DNA from: Ellagibacter isourolithinifaciens
Lineage (GTDB): Bacteria > Actinomycetota > Coriobacteriia > Coriobacteriales > Eggerthellaceae
Direction of reading: 5' to 3'
NCBI RefSeq assembly: GCF_008831035.1
Contig: NZ_WAJR01000002.1
Span: forward strand, 1 to 64,000
Length of the DNA stretch: 64,000 bases
Shown here: piece by piece, positions 18,003 to 27,769 of the stretch
Layout: each line of letters opens with the position of its first letter
Position numbering within the stretch: position 1 is the first letter of the stretch
Program-made: the position numbers and the translations under genes
Notes under the pieces: model-generated
Told to the model about the DNA's origin: nothing
The model's input: only the letters and a program-made list of their open reading frames with translations
The model's database searches: none

Positions 18003-18953
18003 ATGACAGAGTTCATGAGGCCTACTGTAACAACGGAAGAAGTCAACGACACGGTGGCTCGCTACATTGTCGAGCCTCTCGAGCGCGGTTACGGCCATAC
18101 TCTTGGCAACAGCCTGCGTCGCGTGCTGCTCTCCTCTCTTGACGGCGCGAAAGCGACCGCCATCCAGATCGAGGGCGTGCAGCATGAGTTCACCACGGCT
18201 GAGGGCGTTATCGAGGACATCACCGACATCGTGCTGAACGTGAAGGGCCTTGTTTTCTCGGCTCTGAACGATGACGTCACCGAGGCGACTGCTCACGTGC
18301 TCGCCGAGGGTCCGTGCACGGTTACCGGCGCCGACCTCGACGTTCCGACCGAGTTCACGCTCGTGAACCCCGAGCACGTCATCGCGACGGTCGCCGACGG
18401 CGGCACGCTCGACATGACGATTCGCATCGGCGTCGGCCGCGGCTATGTCTCCGCCGAGCGCAACAAGCGCACGGAGGATCCCATCGGGGTCATCCATGTC
18501 GACTCGCTGTTCTCGCCGGTTCGCCGCTGCACGCTGAACGTGTCCGATACGCGCGTTGGTCAGCGTACCGACTACGACAAGCTCGTCCTCGAAGTCGAGA
18601 CCGACGGTAGCATCGCCCCGACTGAGGCCGTGTGCCGTGCTGCGAACATCGTGAACCAGTACATGGGCGCGTTCCTGAGCCTTTCGAATACCGACGAGGA
18701 AGAAGGGGAGGAAGCTCCCTCCATCTTCGCGCCCGAGGGTCAGGAGTCCAATGCCGAGCTCGACAAGCAGATCGAGGACCTGGACCTTTCCGTCCGCTCC
18801 TACAACTGCCTGAAGCGCGCTGGCATTCATTCCGTCCGTCAGCTCGTCGAGTTCTCCGAGAACGACCTGCTGAACATCAGGAACTTTGGTGCGAAGTCCA
18901 TCGAGGAAGTGAAGGACAAACTCATTTCCATGGACCTCAATTTGAAGCAATAG
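18003..18953 (+). CDS. rpoA: RNA polymerase subunit alpha
   Basis: A 316-residue subunit. The N-terminal assembly domain has FVEPLERGYGHTLGNSLRR-like sequence and the C-terminal DNA-contacting domain has LDLSVRSYNCLKRAGIHSVRQLVE and LLNIRNFGAKSIEEVKDKL. AAGGAGG ribosome site at 17986-17992. Cotranscribed with the ribosomal genes on both sides. Confidence 0.98.
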   Translation: MTEFMRPTVTTEEVNDTVARYIVEPLERGYGHTLGNSLRRVLLSSLDGAKATAIQIEGVQHEFTTAEGVIEDITDIVLNVKGLVFSALNDDVTEATAHVLAEGPCTVTGADLDVPTEFTLVNPEHVIATVADGGTLDMTIRIGVGRGYVSAERNKRTEDPIGVIHVDSLFSPVRRCTLNVSDTRVGQRTDYDKLVLEVETDGSIAPTEAVCRAANIVNQYMGAFLSLSNTDEEEGEEAPSIFAPEGQESNAELDKQIEDLDLSVRSYNCLKRAGIHSVRQLVEFSENDLLNIRNFGAKSIEEVKDKLISMDLNLKQ

Positions 18954-18965
18954 GAGACCGAGATC

Positions 18966-19511
18966 ATGAGACACAACAAGAAGGGGCGCAAGCTCGGCAC
19001 CGACTGGAGCCACACTAAGGCTATGAAGCGCAGCCTTGTCAAAGCCCTTTTCCTGAACGACCGCATCAAGACGGTCGAGTCGCGCGCCAAGGAGATCCGT
19101 CCTGACGTCGACAAAATCATCACCTGGGCGAAGAAGGGCGACCTGCATTCCCGTCGTCTCGCTATCGCAGCTCTTGGCAACGACAAAGAGCTCGTTCGCG
19201 AGATCTTCGAGAAGGTTGAGCAGGGCCTGTTCGCCGATCGCCAGGGCGGCTACACCCGCATTATGAAGCTGGGTTTCCGCAAGGGCGACAATGCTCCGAT
19301 GGTCATCATGGAGCTGTGCACTGAGCCTGTTTCCAAGAAGACCAAGACCGAGGAGAAGCCGGCTGCTAAGAAGGTTGCTCCGAAGAAGGTCGAGGCTGCT
19401 GAGGAAGCTAAGGCTGAGGAAGTTGCCGAAGAGGCTGCTCCCGCCGAGGAAGCTGCAGCCGAGGAAGCTGCTCCTGCCGAGGAGGCCGCAACCGAGGAGA
19501 AGGCCGAGTAG
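18966..19511 (+). CDS. rplQ: 50S ribosomal protein L17 with acidic Ala/Glu-rich tail
   Basis: A 181-residue protein. The first ~118 residues are normal L17 (MRHNKKGRKLGTDWSHTKAMKRSL to MVIMELCTEPV), which sits at the base of the large subunit. A further ~60 residues are a low-complexity Lys, then Ala/Glu-rich tail absent from most L17 proteins. It ends the operon; a good terminator follows. Confidence 0.97.
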   Translation: MRHNKKGRKLGTDWSHTKAMKRSLVKALFLNDRIKTVESRAKEIRPDVDKIITWAKKGDLHSRRLAIAALGNDKELVREIFEKVEQGLFADRQGGYTRIMKLGFRKGDNAPMVIMELCTEPVSKKTKTEEKPAAKKVAPKKVEAAEEAKAEEVAEEAAPAEEAAAEEAAPAEEAATEEKAE

Positions 19512-19534
19512 CCTTTCCCCTATGGGATGTACGA

Positions 19535-19566
19535 GAGAGTCGAGGCATTGCCTCGGCTCTCTTTTT
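19535..19566 (+). terminator. Terminator of the infA-rplQ operon
   Basis: GAGAGTCGAGGC (19535-19546) pairs with GCCTCGGCTCTC (19550-19561) over a three-base loop, one G-U pair included, followed by five T. A textbook Rho-independent terminator. Confidence 0.9.
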
Positions 19567-19607
19567 GCATTTGGGCCGACTTAACGCTGTCCTGCGCGCT
19601 TAGTCGG

Positions 19608-19613
19608 TATACT
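19608..19613 (+). promoter_or_regulatory. -10 box of a leaderless ecfT transcript
   Basis: TATACT ends six bases before the GTG start at 19620. No ribosome site is present, and the operon terminator lies just upstream, so transcription must start here. Confidence 0.55.
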
Positions 19614-19619
19614 GCTTGC

Positions 19620-20474
19620 GTGCATTTAGCTGTGAAGACATATCATTTCGGGACATCGCCTTTCCACCAGGCTGATCCGCGCATAAAGATCGCGCTGCTC
19701 CTCGCGTACTCGATCACCCTGTTTCTCCTTGAGACCTGGACGGGGCTCGCGATTGCTGCGGTGCTGTACGCGCTTGCTCACGCGATAAGCCGCGTCCCCT
19801 TCAGAAGCGTCTTCGTGCTTGCGGCGCCGACGTACGTCTTGGTTGCCGTTGCCATTGCGTTCTGCTCTTTCACCGGGGATGTTTCGTTGCCGATATACCT
19901 TTCAGACGCCGAGGTGTCCATGGCTGCCCCGTTTGCGGCGTTCGACCCCATTGTCCTTGCGGGGTCGTTCGGCTTCGTTCCCGCTGGCTTCGCCAAGGGG
20001 GCGTTTAACGCGATCCGTGTCGTGATTTTGGTGTATGCAAGTCTGCTTGTGAGCTTCACGACGACCTCGGCGGAGATGATGAGCGCGGCATCAAGCTTCA
20101 TGGCTCCCCTCAAACGCACGCCGCTTCCCGTCGATGATGCTGCGTGCGCCATCTCGATCGCGCTTCGCTTCATTCCCGTGACGGCTGAGGAGTTGTGCCA
20201 GGTTCACGATGCGCAGTGGTCGCGATGTGCCCGTTTCTCGGGGTCGGGCGTTGTCGTGACGCTGCGCGCATGGGGGCGCGTGTTCGTCGCGCTCTTCGTT
20301 GCGCTCTTCCGGCGTGCAGATCGTCTAGCTGCCGCCATGGACGCACGTTGCTACGGCGCTCCGACGAAGGATGGGCGTCGAAGCTCCCTTGAGGAATCGC
20401 ATCTCGCCATTCGGGGGGTGGCGGCAATCGTCGTCGGTATTGCGGCCTGTGCGTTTCTCGCCCTCTTCTTCTAG
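19620..20474 (+). CDS. ECF transporter transmembrane T component
   Basis: A 284-residue EcfT/CbiQ-family protein with about five to six membrane helices. It begins HLAVKTYHFGTSPFHQADPRIKI and carries the coupling-helix motif near AAAMDARCYGAP (~residues 234-245), where a Gly of the usual Ala-Arg-Gly motif is replaced by Cys. EcfT couples vitamin- or metal-binding S subunits to the two EcfA ATPases, but neither ATPase nor S subunit is in this window, so it is probably a shared T component. Start GTG 19620 is chosen from the family N-terminus and the leaderless promoter. Confidence 0.85.
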   Translation: MHLAVKTYHFGTSPFHQADPRIKIALLLAYSITLFLLETWTGLAIAAVLYALAHAISRVPFRSVFVLAAPTYVLVAVAIAFCSFTGDVSLPIYLSDAEVSMAAPFAAFDPIVLAGSFGFVPAGFAKGAFNAIRVVILVYASLLVSFTTTSAEMMSAASSFMAPLKRTPLPVDDAACAISIALRFIPVTAEELCQVHDAQWSRCARFSGSGVVVTLRAWGRVFVALFVALFRRADRLAAAMDARCYGAPTKDGRRSSLEESHLAIRGVAAIVVGIAACAFLALFF

Positions 20475-20559
20475 AACGCCGTTTCGCCTGCGTGCGTTCC
20501 CCGCAGACGCGCCCAGGCGGGCGGTTCAGGTGCGGGTGCGAAGCTATACGCGGTTGTAG

Positions 20560-21936
<1,377 letters not shown>

Positions 21937-21972
21937 GAAGAAATCGCTCGGTGGCCTTTCGAGTCGAACCGC

Positions 21973-21978
21973 TATAAT
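21973..21978 (+). promoter_or_regulatory. moeA -10 box
   Basis: A perfect TATAAT sits 37 bases after the enolase stop and predicts a start near 21985, upstream of the hairpin at 21998-22028. No recognisable -35 element is present. Confidence 0.5.
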
Positions 21979-21997
21979 AGGTGCCATCGAACGTGTG

Positions 21998-22028
21998 CGC
22001 GCCGTCGCTTTCGCGGCGGCGCGTTTTT
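21998..22028 (+). terminator. Terminator between eno and moeA, inside the moeA leader
   Basis: CGCGCCGTCGC (21998-22008) pairs with GCGGCGGCGCG (22013-22023) over a four-base loop, followed by TTTTT. It ends eno transcription, but it also lies between the TATAAT box and the moeA ribosome site, so it could attenuate moeA. Confidence 0.75.
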
Positions 22029-22045
22029 CTATGAAAGGGGATTCG

Positions 22046-23299
22046 ATGACAGAGATGATTTCTCTGGAAGAGGCGCAAGCGCTCGTTCTCGCGAACGTGG
22101 CGCCGCTTTCGACGGAGGTGGTCGAGGTTCTCGACGCCGTGGGCCGTGTGTCGGCCGCCGATTTGGCGAGCGACATCGATATCGCGCCCTTCGCGCACTC
22201 GGCGATGGACGGCTTTGCGGTGCATGCGGCAGAGCTCGAGAGCGCGAGCGAGGACGAGCCGGTGAAACTCGACGTCATTGCCGAGATTGGTGCAGGCGAG
22301 GTGTACGACGGGCCGATCGAGGCAGGCCAGTGCGTGCGCATCATGACGGGCGCGCCCGTTCCCGACGCCGCGGACGCAGTGGTGAAGTACGAGATCGTCG
22401 GCATTGTGTCGGGCGACGGCAAACCGGGCAGCCGCGTTTCCTTCACCGCCCCGACTAAACTGCGCAACAACATCCGCGAAGCGGGCGAAGAGGCCCATGC
22501 AGGCGAGGTCATCGTCCATACAGGCGAGGTCATCACCTCCGCCGGTGTCGGCTTCCTTGCTGGGTGCGGTGTGCTGCAGGTGCCGGTCTATCGACGTCCG
22601 AAGGTCGCCATCGCGGCAACTGGGTCGGAGCTCATCGACCCCTCCGAGGTCCCCTCTGCTGGCAAGATCCGCAACTCGAACAGCCTTGCCATCGCGGCAT
22701 GCGCGAAGGCTGCTGGCTGCATTCCCACCATCCTTCCCATCGTGGAGGACACCTACGAGGCGCTTGAGAAGACGGTGCTCGACGCGGTGGAAACCTATGA
22801 TTTCGTCGTCACGACCGGCGGTGCAGCGAACGGCGATTTCGACTTCATCAAGCCGGTGGTGGAGGGAACGGGCGAGCTGCTCATGACCACCGTGAACATG
22901 CGTCCCGGCAAAGCTCAGACGTTCGGCCTGGTGAAAGGTAAGCCCGTCTTCGGCCTTCCCGGCAATCCCGCCGCGGCGTACTGCGGCTTCGAGATGATCG
23001 TCCGTCAGGCGCTGCGCAAGATGCAGGGTTATAGCCACTTCAACCGTCCTGTCGTTCGCGCACGTTTGTCCCAGGACACCAAGAAGAAGGATCCGCGCCG
23101 CATTTTCTTGCGCGCGACGCTCACGAAAGACGACGAAGGCTATCTGGTCACCCCCGCGCAGAATCAGAGCTCGGGGCTTTTCGGGCCGATCCAGCGCAGC
23201 AACTGCATGGCGATTATGCCCGAGGGGCTGGAGTCTCGCGCAGCGGGTTCGATGATCGACTGCATGTTGCTCGACGTCTCCGAGGAAGTGCTGATCTAA
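22046..23299 (+). CDS. moeA: Molybdopterin molybdenumtransferase MoeA
   Basis: A 417-residue enzyme that inserts molybdate into adenylated molybdopterin. PFAHSAMDGFAV (~residues 49-60), IMTGAPVPDAADAVV, ATGSELI (~191-197), TTGGAANGDFDF and FGLPGNPAA are characteristic. AAAGGGG lies before ATG 22046; ATG 22031 is an upstream option. mogA follows after 57 bases, and a MOSC gene lies at 7027, so the genome makes molybdoenzymes. Confidence 0.96.
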   Translation: MTEMISLEEAQALVLANVAPLSTEVVEVLDAVGRVSAADLASDIDIAPFAHSAMDGFAVHAAELESASEDEPVKLDVIAEIGAGEVYDGPIEAGQCVRIMTGAPVPDAADAVVKYEIVGIVSGDGKPGSRVSFTAPTKLRNNIREAGEEAHAGEVIVHTGEVITSAGVGFLAGCGVLQVPVYRRPKVAIAATGSELIDPSEVPSAGKIRNSNSLAIAACAKAAGCIPTILPIVEDTYEALEKTVLDAVETYDFVVTTGGAANGDFDFIKPVVEGTGELLMTTVNMRPGKAQTFGLVKGKPVFGLPGNPAAAYCGFEMIVRQALRKMQGYSHFNRPVVRARLSQDTKKKDPRRIFLRATLTKDDEGYLVTPAQNQSSGLFGPIQRSNCMAIMPEGLESRAAGSMIDCMLLDVSEEVLI

Positions 23300-23356
23300 A
23301 AGAACCCTACGATTTCGCGCCGCAGAGGCGCCGATGGAAGATGAAAGGATAAAACC

Positions 23357-23839
23357 ATGAGTGTCGAGAAACCGGTATTCGCCATCATCACCTGTTCCGA
23401 TACGCGCGGCCCCGAGTGTGATACCGCAGGTGACGCGCTTGAATCGCTGATCGAGGAGCAGGGCTGGGCCTGCCGTACGCACATGATCGTGAAGGACGAC
23501 CGCGCCGGCATCGCCGCCGCTATCAAGCGCTGCACCGACGATTTGAAGGTTGACATCGTGCTCACCTGCGGTGGAAGCGGCTTGTCCCCGCGCGACAACA
23601 CACCCGAGGCGACGCGCGACGTGTGCGAGCGCGAGGTTCCGGGCATTGCCGAGGCTATGCGCTACCACAGCCTGCAGATCACTCCCTACGCGATGCTCTC
23701 GCGCGCAATCTGCATGCAGCGCGGCAACACCATCGTTATCAACCTACCGGGAAGCGAGAAGGCCGCCCGCGAGAATTGGGACGGCATCGTCGCCGCGCTT
23801 CCCCATGCGGTAAAGATGATGGCCGGCGGCGGGCACTAA
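23357..23839 (+). CDS. mogA: Molybdopterin adenylyltransferase (MogA/MoaB family)
   Basis: A 160-residue cytoplasmic enzyme that adenylates molybdopterin before MoeA acts. The signature TCGGSGLSPRDNTPEATRDV (~residues 74-93) and VINLPGSEKAARENW (~130-144) are complete. GAAAGG ribosome site. It is in an operon with moeA. MogA and MoaB cannot be told apart from sequence alone; pairing with MoeA supports the MogA activity. Confidence 0.93.
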   Translation: MSVEKPVFAIITCSDTRGPECDTAGDALESLIEEQGWACRTHMIVKDDRAGIAAAIKRCTDDLKVDIVLTCGGSGLSPRDNTPEATRDVCEREVPGIAEAMRYHSLQITPYAMLSRAICMQRGNTIVINLPGSEKAARENWDGIVAALPHAVKMMAGGGH

Positions 23840-23871
23840 TTCCCCTGCCGCTTTATTGCCGCTTTGTTTCG

Positions 23872-23910
23872 AAACGCGCCCGAACAGCCTGATTGCTCGG
23901 GCGCGTTTTT
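23872..23910 (+). terminator. Terminator of moeA-mogA
   Basis: A perfect 12-bp stem, AAACGCGCCCGA (23872-23883) with TCGGGCGCGTTT (23897-23908), ending in five T (23906-23910). Confidence 0.9.
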
Positions 23911-23919
23911 CATGAGTGC

Positions 23920-23925
23920 TATACT
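23920..23925 (+). promoter_or_regulatory. alr promoter -10 box
   Basis: TATACT lies ten bases after the mogA terminator and 39 bases before the proposed alr start. It is the only promoter-like element in the gap. Confidence 0.45.
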
Positions 23926-23964
23926 TTGCAACCGATAACAGGTTACGAGAAAGGCTTGGAAGCG

Positions 23965-25278
23965 GTGGAGGAGCTCATCAACGGCTTCACGGGGTTCGCT
24001 CGCAAAGCTCAACAGCAGCAACAACAATCTGCACGGCGGTCTGGCGCGATGACCCCCGATGAGACGAGCGCGGCTGGCGCCCAGGATGAGCAGGCGGAAA
24101 AGCCTGTGTTCGATCCCGACCAGCTCGCCCTGATTCCTGAAACCGATCGTCGCTGGTCATGGGTGGAAGTCGATCTTTCGGCCATCCGCCACAACGTCGG
24201 TGTCGCGCGATCGCTCATCAAGCCGAGCACGCGCCTTCTCGCCGTGGTGAAGTCCGACGCGTACGGTCACGGCGCCGTGCGTGTTGCGAAGACCGCGTTG
24301 CAATCGGGCGCGAACTACCTGGCTGTCGCTACGGTAGACGAGGGCATCAAGCTGCGCGAGGGCATGGTGGGGGCGCCAATCGTGCTTCTGTCCGAGCCTC
24401 CTGCGACGGCGGCGCCCCTGCTGCTCGCCTACAAGATTATGCCGTCCATTTACACGCCCGAGTTCGCCATTGCCTACGCCGAGAAGGCTGACGAGTACGG
24501 CATTCGCGCACCGTTCCACCTGGCGGTGAACACGGGTATGAACCGCATCGGCGTACGCTATGACAATGTGGTCGATTTCATGCGGAAGGTGAGCTTTCAT
24601 CGTGCGCTCGATCTGGTGGGCACGTTCACGCACTTCGCGACGGCGGACTGCGAGGGAACGCTCGACTTTGGCATCCAGGTGAAGCGCTTCACGGAGGCGA
24701 TTTCCGCACTGCGCGAGGTGGGCATCGACCCCGGCATCGTGCACTGCGCGAACTCCGCCGCGACGGTCCGCTATCCGCAGGTCCACTTCGACATGGTGCG
24801 GTGGGGCGTGTCGCTCTACGGCTTGCACACTTGCCAGGAAACGCGCTCGATGATCAACCTCAAGCCCGCGATGAGCGTCCATGCGCGCATCACCGACACG
24901 CGCACGCTTCCCATGAGCGAGGGCGTGAGCTATGGGTTGAATTACCGCAGCCCCGGCAGCGTGAAGATCTGCACGGTGCCCGTCGGCTATGCGGACGGCT
25001 TGAACCGCGGTCTTTCCGGTCGCACCGACTTCATCGTCGACGGCACACGCGTGCGCCAGGTCGGCAACATCTGCATGGACCAGTGCATGTTCGAGGTCGA
25101 TTTGCGCACGTACGGCACCCGCCGCCGCCTCGACCCGCAGATCGGCGACGAGGTGGTCATCGTCGGCCGCCAGGGAGATTCCGTGGTGACGCTCGACGAC
25201 ATGGCGAACAAGCTCGGCACGATCCACTACGAGCTGGCCTGCGCCTTTGGAATGCGCCTGCCGAAGGTGTACGTATAG
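23965..25278 (+). CDS. alr: Alanine racemase
   Basis: A 437-residue PLP enzyme making D-alanine for peptidoglycan. The PLP lysine is in AVVKSDAYGHGA (~Lys96) and the catalytic tyrosine in SYGLNYRSPG; PVGYADGLNRG and GNICMDQCMFEVD are also typical. An unusual ~65-residue N-terminal extension contains a poly-Gln run. GTG 23965 is chosen for the GAGAAAGG ribosome site ten bases upstream; ATG 24049 would remove most of the extension. The udg gene begins at the very next base after the stop, and folC follows. Confidence 0.95.
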   Translation: MEELINGFTGFARKAQQQQQQSARRSGAMTPDETSAAGAQDEQAEKPVFDPDQLALIPETDRRWSWVEVDLSAIRHNVGVARSLIKPSTRLLAVVKSDAYGHGAVRVAKTALQSGANYLAVATVDEGIKLREGMVGAPIVLLSEPPATAAPLLLAYKIMPSIYTPEFAIAYAEKADEYGIRAPFHLAVNTGMNRIGVRYDNVVDFMRKVSFHRALDLVGTFTHFATADCEGTLDFGIQVKRFTEAISALREVGIDPGIVHCANSAATVRYPQVHFDMVRWGVSLYGLHTCQETRSMINLKPAMSVHARITDTRTLPMSEGVSYGLNYRSPGSVKICTVPVGYADGLNRGLSGRTDFIVDGTRVRQVGNICMDQCMFEVDLRTYGTRRRLDPQIGDEVVIVGRQGDSVVTLDDMANKLGTIHYELACAFGMRLPKVYV

Positions 25279-26001
25279 ATGGGCAAGCCGCACATACCCC
25301 TTCCCGAGATTCGCGCCGCGGTGGAAGCTTGTCGCCGCTGCCCGCTTTCGCAGGGGCGCACGCAAACGGTGTTCGGGGTGGGAAACCCTCGCGCCCGTGT
25401 GCTGTTTGTCGGGGAAGCGCCTGGTCGCAATGAGGATTTGCAGGGCGAGCCATTCGTGGGCGCCGCTGGGCACATGCTCAACGACTTGCTTGCGATCGCG
25501 GGGCTTTCCCGCGACGACGTTTACATCGCGAACGTGCTGAAATGCCGCCCTCCTGGAAATCGCGACCCCAGGCCTGAGGAAATCGAGCTGTGCGCGCCTT
25601 TCCTGCGTGAACAGACGCGAACCATCATGCCTGACTTCATCGTGACGCTCGGCAAGTTCGCCACGCAGTTCATCCTGAAGACCGAGGTGGGAATCACGCG
25701 GCTGCATGGAACCTTGCAGCATGCGGGCCGCTTCAGCGTCTTCCCGATCTACCATCCCGCGGCCGCGCTCTACGATGGCAGCAAGCGCGAGGCGTTGGAG
25801 AACGATTTTGCGACGCTCGGCGAGCTTTTGCGACAGGCTGGCATCGTTGCCGCTGCCCCCGATGGTTCGCAGCCAGGTGGGGAAGACAGGGTGCCGCAAG
25901 TGCGCTCGGTCGCTGCTGTTCCCCCTGATGAGTTGGGGGTTGCGCCGCAGCCTTCTCCAGTGAAAGAGAATGAATCGTTCTCGCAGCAAAAACTTCTCTA
26001 A
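25279..26001 (+). CDS. Family 4 uracil-DNA glycosylase (Fe-S)
   Basis: A 240-residue base-excision repair enzyme removing uracil from DNA. Motif A is GEAPGRNEDLQGEPFVGAAG and motif B is YHPAAALYD. Cys18 and Cys21 (CRRCPL), with later Cys in LKCRPP and ELCAPF, form the expected 4Fe-4S ligands. The last ~50 residues are a low-complexity, unconserved tail. ATG directly abuts the alr stop; its ribosome site (GAAGGTG) is inside alr. folC follows after 12 bases. Confidence 0.95.
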   Translation: MGKPHIPLPEIRAAVEACRRCPLSQGRTQTVFGVGNPRARVLFVGEAPGRNEDLQGEPFVGAAGHMLNDLLAIAGLSRDDVYIANVLKCRPPGNRDPRPEEIELCAPFLREQTRTIMPDFIVTLGKFATQFILKTEVGITRLHGTLQHAGRFSVFPIYHPAAALYDGSKREALENDFATLGELLRQAGIVAAAPDGSQPGGEDRVPQVRSVAAVPPDELGVAPQPSPVKENESFSQQKLL

Positions 26002-26013
26002 AAAGGTGGAAGC

Positions 26014-27648
26014 ATGCCTTTCGACGCAATCGAATACATCAACACGCCTCGTTGGCTGACGTCCCGACTCGGCCTTGAGCGCATCCGCGAGCTTCTCGAT
26101 CGGCTGGGGCGCCCTCAGGACCGCTTGAAGTTCGTCCATGTCGCTGGCACGAACGGCAAGGGGTCGACCTGCGCCTTCACGGCGTCAATCCTTGCGGAGG
26201 CGGGCTTTAAGACGGGGCTTTTCACGAGCCCCTACGTGGAGACCTTCCATGAGCGCATCCGTGTGAACGGGCGCAACATCTCGGATGAGGACCTCACGGC
26301 TGCAACGCTTCGTGTGCGCGAGTGTGCCGAGGCGATGGAGGCGGAAGGCGGGGAGCACCCCACCGAGTTCGAGCTGATGACTGCTGTGGCGCTCGTGCAT
26401 TTCGCGCACGTCAGCTGCGATATCGTGGTGCTCGAGGTGGGGCTTGGCGGCCGGCTCGACTCGACCAACGTCATCGCCGCGCCCGAGGTTGCGGCAATCG
26501 TGTCGATTGCGCTCGACCACACGAACCTGCTCGGCAACACGCTTGCCGAGATTGCCCACGAGAAGGCGGGCATCGTGAAGAAGGGTTCAACCGTGGTGTC
26601 GTGGCCGCAGGAGCCTTCCGCCATGGAAGTGGTGGAAGATGCGGCACGGCGCGCGGGCGACAAGCTCGTCGTGCCTGATTTCTCGCTGCTTTCGGTGGGG
26701 AAGGTGACGAGGGGCGCTGCGCTGTTGACCTGCGGCACCGCTCTTGAGCATGAGGGGCATACTCCGTGCTCAGACAGTCCTCGCTTCGCTGCGGAACTGC
26801 GCGCGGAGCACGCCCCTCGTGCTCAAGAGCTCCAGGTGGGGGCCGAGGGAGGCTCAACCTGCGAGACCGCTTCTGAGCGGGGACGGCATACTCCGTGCTC
26901 AGACAGTCCTCGCTTCGCCGCGGAACTGCGCGCGGAGCACGCCGTCCCCGCCCAGAAGCTACAGGCGAGTTCGTCAATTGATGCCCACCGAACTCCCATG
27001 TCGCAGGTTGAGAGTGCTGTTCCCATGCGTCAGTTCTCGTATCGTGGACGGGAGTATGCGACGCGGCTTTTGGGGTCGTATCAGCCCTCGAACGCGGCGA
27101 TGGCTATCGAGATAGCTGGTGCGCTGCGCGAGCGCGGCTGGGAGATTCCCGATGAGGCTATCGCTCGTGGAATTGCCGAGACGCGGTGGCCTGCGCGCTT
27201 CGAGGTGCTTGATCAACCGGCGGGTATGCCGACCGTGGTGATCGATGGCGGCCACAACCCGCAGGGCGCGGGCGTGCTCGTCGATTCGCTGCGGGATGTT
27301 TTCCCCGATAAGCGGCCAGTATTCCTTGTGGGCATTCTTGCCGATAAAGACTATCGCTCGATGCTACGGGCAGTCGCGCCGCTGGCGAGTGCCTTCGTGT
27401 GCGTGACGCCGCCTAATCCGCGTGCTCTCGATGCGGCCGATCTCGCTGAGGCGATTCGCGAGACATGCGGTGAACTCGGCGCTCGCGCAACGGTTGAGGT
27501 TGCGGGCGATTTCGACGATGCCGTCTCTGCTGCGCGCAAAATCGCCGGCTCCGAAGGCCTTATCTGCGCATTCGGCAGCCTCTATTCGATTGCCGATGTC
27601 AAGGCGGCGTTTCTTCGCGCTGCGGATAGCAACTCTTTGCAGCCGTAG
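26014..27648 (+). CDS. folC: Dihydrofolate/folylpolyglutamate synthase with repeat insertion
   Basis: A 544-residue Mur-ligase-fold enzyme adding glutamate to (dihydro)folates. P-loop GTNGKGST at ~residues 45-52, SPYVETFHERIRVNG, VGLGGRLDSTNV, ALDHTNLLG, and the C-terminal domain with LLGSYQPSNAAMA and VIDGGHNPQGA are intact. Normal FolC is ~430 residues; the excess lies between ~236 and ~330, at the junction of the two domains. There the peptide HTPCSDSPRFAAELRAEHA occurs twice (from residues 249 and 292), encoded by two palindromic DNA repeats. The insert keeps the frame and replaces a surface loop. The enzyme is essential in most bacteria, so it probably still works. Third gene of the alr-udg-folC operon. 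Confidence 0.95.
   Translation: MPFDAIEYINTPRWLTSRLGLERIRELLDRLGRPQDRLKFVHVAGTNGKGSTCAFTASILAEAGFKTGLFTSPYVETFHERIRVNGRNISDEDLTAATLRVRECAEAMEAEGGEHPTEFELMTAVALVHFAHVSCDIVVLEVGLGGRLDSTNVIAAPEVAAIVSIALDHTNLLGNTLAEIAHEKAGIVKKGSTVVSWPQEPSAMEVVEDAARRAGDKLVVPDFSLLSVGKVTRGAALLTCGTALEHEGHTPCSDSPRFAAELRAEHAPRAQELQVGAEGGSTCETASERGRHTPCSDSPRFAAELRAEHAVPAQKLQASSSIDAHRTPMSQVESAVPMRQFSYRGREYATRLLGSYQPSNAAMAIEIAGALRERGWEIPDEAIARGIAETRWPARFEVLDQPAGMPTVVIDGGHNPQGAGVLVDSLRDVFPDKRPVFLVGILADKDYRSMLRAVAPLASAFVCVTPPNPRALDAADLAEAIRETCGELGARATVEVAGDFDDAVSAARKIAGSEGLICAFGSLYSIADVKAAFLRAADSNSLQP
26741..26829. repeat. Palindromic repeat element, copy 1, inside folC
   Basis: A 26-base left arm (26741-26766) is the near-perfect reverse complement of the right arm (26804-26829). 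They flank a 37-base core (26767-26803) that itself pairs partly (AGTCC with GGAACT). The element is open in the folC frame and encodes part of the HTPCSDSP peptide repeat. Confidence 0.85.
26869..26959. repeat. Palindromic repeat element, copy 2, inside folC
   Basis: Arms 26869-26895 and 26933-26959 (27 bases each) pair. The 37-base core (26896-26932) differs from copy 1 by one base. The start-to-start distance of the peptide repeats is 129 bases, a multiple of three, so both copies keep the folC frame. The outer arms differ from copy 1 yet still pair with each other. Confidence 0.85.
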
Positions 27649-27769
27649 GGTTTCCCGACAACATTTCGCATATACGGCGCTTGGCTACTGTGCGCGACGG
27701 GGCTAGGCTTTTGCTGTTCGCTTGCAGAGGGATTTCCTGTAAGTGGCATTACCGAAAATAATTCCCAAT

